From an uncultured Eubacteriales bacterium (lineage in GTDB: Bacteria; Bacillota; Clostridia; Oscillospirales; Oscillospiraceae), in assembly GCA_900546615.1 (NCBI GenBank), contig URDJ01000027.1, positions 1-41,810 of the forward strand: a DNA stretch of 41,810 bases. The letters run 5' to 3'. Of the stretch, positions 39,693 to 41,810 are shown one piece after another. Numbering within the stretch: the first letter of the stretch is position 1; each line of letters starts with the position of its first letter. A program made the position numbers and the translations under genes. Below the pieces are notes generated by a model that did not search any database, was not told the origin of the DNA, and saw nothing but the letters and a program-made list of their open reading frames with translations.

Positions 39693-40787
39693 ATGAAGCT
39701 GGGTATCGTCGGATTGCCCAACGTGGGCAAGAGCACATTGTTCAACGCCATTACGAACGCAGGCGCGGAGAGCGCGAACTACCCGTTTTGTACCATAGAC
39801 CCCAACGTCGGCATGGTGACGGTGCCGGACGAGCGGCTGGATTTCCTCGCGAAGCTGTATGAGCCTAAGAAATATACTCCTGCGGTCATAGAATTCGTGG
39901 ACATAGCGGGCCTCGTGAAGGGCGCATCGAAGGGCGAGGGCCTGGGCAACAAGTTTCTCGAGAACATACGCCGCACGGACGCCATAGTCCACGTGGTGCG
40001 CTGCTTTGACGACGAGAATATCATCCACGTCGAGGGCGGGGCCGACCCGAAGCGGGATATCGAGATAATCGAGCTGGAGCTAATAATGGCGGACATGGAG
40101 CTGGTCGAGCGCCGCATAGAGAAGGCGAAGAAGGCCGGCAAGGGCGGGGACAAGAAGTTCCTGCACGAGGCCAGCGTGTTCGAGGGCCTCTATGAGCACC
40201 TGAACTCTGGCCGGAGCGCGAGAAGCTACGAGTGCACGGAGGATGAGCTGGAGCTTATCTCTACCTGCGACCTGTTGAGCCTCAAGCCTGTCATCTACGC
40301 CGCGAACCTCGACGAGGCGGGCATGAGCGGGTATAAGGAAAACAAATATTACCTCGCGGTCAAGGAGATAGCGGACGCGGAGGGCGCGCAGACGCTGCCG
40401 ATCTGCGCAAAGATAGAGCAGGAGATAGGCGAGCTGCCGGAGGAGGACAAGGCCATGTTCCTGGAGGAGCTGGGCCTTGCGGAGTCGGGCCTGGACAGGC
40501 TCATAAAGTGCTCCTACGCGCTTCTGGGCCTCATCAGCTTCCTCACCTGCGGGCCGGACGAGTGCAGGGCCTGGACGATCAGGAAGGGCACGAAAGCGCC
40601 TCAGGCGGCAGGGAAGATACACTCTGACTTCGAGCGCGGCTTCATAAGGGCTGAGATCGTCGCCTTCGACGACCTGAAAGCCTGCGGCAGCATGGCAGCC
40701 GCCAAGGAGAAGGGCCTTGTTCGCTCCGAGGGCAAGGAGTATGTAATGAAGGACGGGGACGTCACTTTGTTCAGGTTCAACGTGTGA
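39693..40787 (+). CDS. ychF: YchF/OLA1-family ATPase
   Basis: A 364-residue P-loop protein of the Obg group that prefers ATP and binds ribosomes; it is linked to stress responses. G1 is GLPNVGKST (6-14), G2/G3 include NYPFCTIDPN and VDIAGLVKGASKGEGLGNKFL, and the G4 position reads NLDE (205-208) in place of NKxD, the mark of ATP specificity. The C-terminal TGS domain (about 280-364) ends VMKDGDVTLFRFNV. AAGGAG is 12 nt before ATG. It is the last gene of the long operon and ends at a strong terminator. Confidence 0.96.
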   Translation: MKLGIVGLPNVGKSTLFNAITNAGAESANYPFCTIDPNVGMVTVPDERLDFLAKLYEPKKYTPAVIEFVDIAGLVKGASKGEGLGNKFLENIRRTDAIVHVVRCFDDENIIHVEGGADPKRDIEIIELELIMADMELVERRIEKAKKAGKGGDKKFLHEASVFEGLYEHLNSGRSARSYECTEDELELISTCDLLSLKPVIYAANLDEAGMSGYKENKYYLAVKEIADAEGAQTLPICAKIEQEIGELPEEDKAMFLEELGLAESGLDRLIKCSYALLGLISFLTCGPDECRAWTIRKGTKAPQAAGKIHSDFERGFIRAEIVAFDDLKACGSMAAAKEKGLVRSEGKEYVMKDGDVTLFRFNV

Positions 40788-40802
40788 GAGCGGAATAAAA
40801 GA

Positions 40803-40848
40803 ACGAACCCGCCGCGGAAAGGGAAAATTCCGCGGCGGGTTCGTTTTT
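40803..40848. terminator. Bidirectional terminator, 17-bp perfect stem
   Basis: ACGAACCCGCCGCGGAA, 8-nt loop, TTCCGCGGCGGGTTCGT, then T5 on the plus side and TTCTTTTATT on the minus side. It ends the gdpP-ychF run and the convergent methyltransferase gene. Confidence 0.9.
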
Positions 40849-40856
40849 GTATGAGG

Positions 40857-41597
40857 TCAGATTTTCCTGAGCTTGAGGAAGACGCTTGGCGTGAGCTTGA
40901 GCTTGCCCATGGGATGCTGGAGCGGGCGCTCGAGCCTGACGAGCTTGTCCTTTCCAAAGACGGACTTGAGCTTTGCGGAGCGGAAAAGGGAGACGGCCAT
41001 CTGGTCGACTATCTCGAAACCCGCTTCGCGCAGCTGCTGCTCGACGTAAGCGGGGTGGAAATTGTAGTAGACGCTGTCGCTGCGGCGGGTAGGCTCATGG
41101 TCGAAGGGCTTCGCGGTGGAGCGTCCGACGAGGCAGCGTGCGATCTCGAGCGCGTTGCGCTTGTTTGCGTACTCGAGGACGAACAGGCCGCCGGGCTTGA
41201 GGACGTTGTAGACCTGGGAGAAGAAGTCCTGAACGCACTCGACGTGGTGGAGGACGCGGACACAGATGGCGGCGTCAAAGGTCTGGCCGAGCTGTGCGAG
41301 CTCATAGAGGTCGGCGTTTTCGCAGCGGACGTTGGTGAGGCCGAGCTTGGCCATGCGTTCGCGGGCCTCGTCGAGCAGATGCTCGGCCCTGTCGGTGAGC
41401 AGGACGGAGCGGCAGCGCGGAGCGTATTCTTCGGCGAGGCGGCCGAAGCCGGCGCCGATCTCGATACAGTCGCCGGAGAAGTCGGCGGTAAGTTTTCTTA
41501 TAGCGATACGTTCGACGGCATCCTCGTAGTCGCGGCCTTCTGCCCAGAAGGCCTGATAGTTGGTGTCGCTGTAATCGCAGATCTCATGAGTGCGCAT
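40857..41597 (-). CDS. Class I SAM-dependent methyltransferase
   Basis: A 246-residue protein. Motif I is CIEIGAGFGRLAEEY (44-58), the acidic residue after strand 2 is in LLTDRAEHLL, motif II region CENADLYELAQLGQTFDAAICVRVLHHV, then VLKPGGLFVLEYANKRN (motif III). The C-terminal part (about 170-246) has a YYNFHPAYVEQQLREAGFEIVD segment common in Methyltransf_11/25 proteins. The acceptor is unknown; small molecules, quinones or lipids are all possible. AAGGAGG lies 11 nt before ATG 41597, somewhat far. A TATAAT (41626-41631) with a poor -35 is the likely promoter. Confidence 0.85.
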   Translation of the reverse strand: MRTHEICDYSDTNYQAFWAEGRDYEDAVERIAIRKLTADFSGDCIEIGAGFGRLAEEYAPRCRSVLLTDRAEHLLDEARERMAKLGLTNVRCENADLYELAQLGQTFDAAICVRVLHHVECVQDFFSQVYNVLKPGGLFVLEYANKRNALEIARCLVGRSTAKPFDHEPTRRSDSVYYNFHPAYVEQQLREAGFEIVDQMAVSLFRSAKLKSVFGKDKLVRLERPLQHPMGKLKLTPSVFLKLRKI

Positions 41598-41685
41598 CAG
41601 GCGTCAAACCTCCTTGGTGAGAGTGATTATAACCGAGCAGGTGATAGTATAAACTGGGACAAGTGCGAGCGCAAGGGGAAAGCTG

Positions 41686-41717
41686 TAAAAAAGCGGCTTC
41701 CGAGATCGGAAGCCGCT
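41686..41717 (-). terminator. Terminator of tRNA-Leu
   Basis: AGCGGCTTCCGA / TCGGAAGCCGCT (12 bp, 2-nt loop) followed by T6 on the minus strand. The stem begins at the final A of the tRNA CCA end. Confidence 0.88.
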
Positions 41718-41804
41718 GGTGCGCGAGGCGGGACTTGAACCCGCACGTGCGTAGTGCACACTAGAACCTGAATCTAGCGAGTCTGCCAATTCCACCACTC
41801 GCGC
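41717..41804 (-). tRNA. tRNA-Leu (anticodon CAG)
   Basis: An 88-nt tRNA with encoded CCA. Acceptor stem GCGCGAG/CTCGCGC, D-arm with TGGTGGAATTGGCAGA, anticodon stem CTAGA/TCTAG with loop TTCAGGT (anticodon CAG), a long class II variable arm (TGTGCACTACGCACG) and the T-arm GCGGGTTCAAGTCCCGC. It is followed directly by its terminator; the promoter lies beyond the window. Confidence 0.96.
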
Positions 41805-41810
41805 ATTTGG

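Overview
The window reads as a chromosomal segment of a GC-rich, low-oxygen Firmicute, most likely a spore-forming Clostridia of the gut (Oscillospiraceae-like). The evidence is the gene content (L10 leader, RqcP, GdpP-rplI-dnaB, tilS-hpt-ftsH, BMP-type nucleoside importer, choloylglycine-hydrolase family enzyme), strong AGGAGG-type ribosome binding sites, sigma-A promoters of the TTGACA-17-TATAAT kind and a pair of Spo0A boxes. The assignment is an inference from gene content; no 16S or taxonomic marker was searched.

Layout. 1-350: start of rplJ (minus) behind its L10 leader, promoter and attenuator. 375-5306: mostly single genes: a GtrA-like membrane protein, a small cysteine-cluster protein behind a Fur/PerR-like box, a long CoA-transferase family III protein, an Ala-rich helical protein and threonine dehydratase. 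5356-8154: a two-component system and an SGNH hydrolase. 8217-12878: a UPF0145 protein and carAB (minus), with ARG-box-like repeats around the car promoter. 13253-14974: a membrane glycosyltransferase and an isolated 64-residue protein with its own promoter and terminator. 14989-22399: a nucleoside economy block, with an ABC importer (two permeases, double ATPase, BMP lipoprotein) and deoD on the minus strand, and udk-tdk divergent on the plus strand. 22461-25516: a small protein, an exact 81-bp tandem repeat, a GPH/SLC45-like transporter and a divergent glycerophosphodiesterase. 25530-29862: gap, then a divergent histidine-less kinase-like protein with rqcP behind Spo0A boxes, a flavodoxin-like protein, and an NDP-sugar nucleotidyltransferase with a leftover phosphomannomutase-like tail. 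29957-40848: one long plus-strand run with no clear internal terminator (acetyltransferase, gdpP, rplI, dnaB, tilS, hpt, ftsH, PVA/BSH-family hydrolase, ychF). 40857-41804: a methyltransferase and tRNA-Leu(CAG), both minus.

How the genes fit together. The importer, DeoD, Udk, Tdk and Hpt form a nucleoside uptake and salvage set beside de novo carbamoyl phosphate synthesis. GdpP degrades c-di-AMP and is transcribed with replication (dnaB), translation (rplI, tilS) and membrane proteolysis (ftsH) genes. Many genes use the AUA isoleucine codon freely despite the high GC, which depends on the TilS encoded here; gap and the BMP lipoprotein avoid it.

Points most worth a second look: the Spo0A-box-controlled kinase-like protein lacking its phosphoacceptor histidine; the choloylglycine-hydrolase homologue with Tyr where bile salt hydrolases have Asn82; the 81-bp tandem repeat whose 20-bp core is the exact reverse complement of the 3' end of the adjacent transporter gene; and the nucleotidyltransferase carrying only the last domain of a phosphomannomutase. 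I saw no CRISPR array, insertion sequence, integrase or toxin-antitoxin pair.
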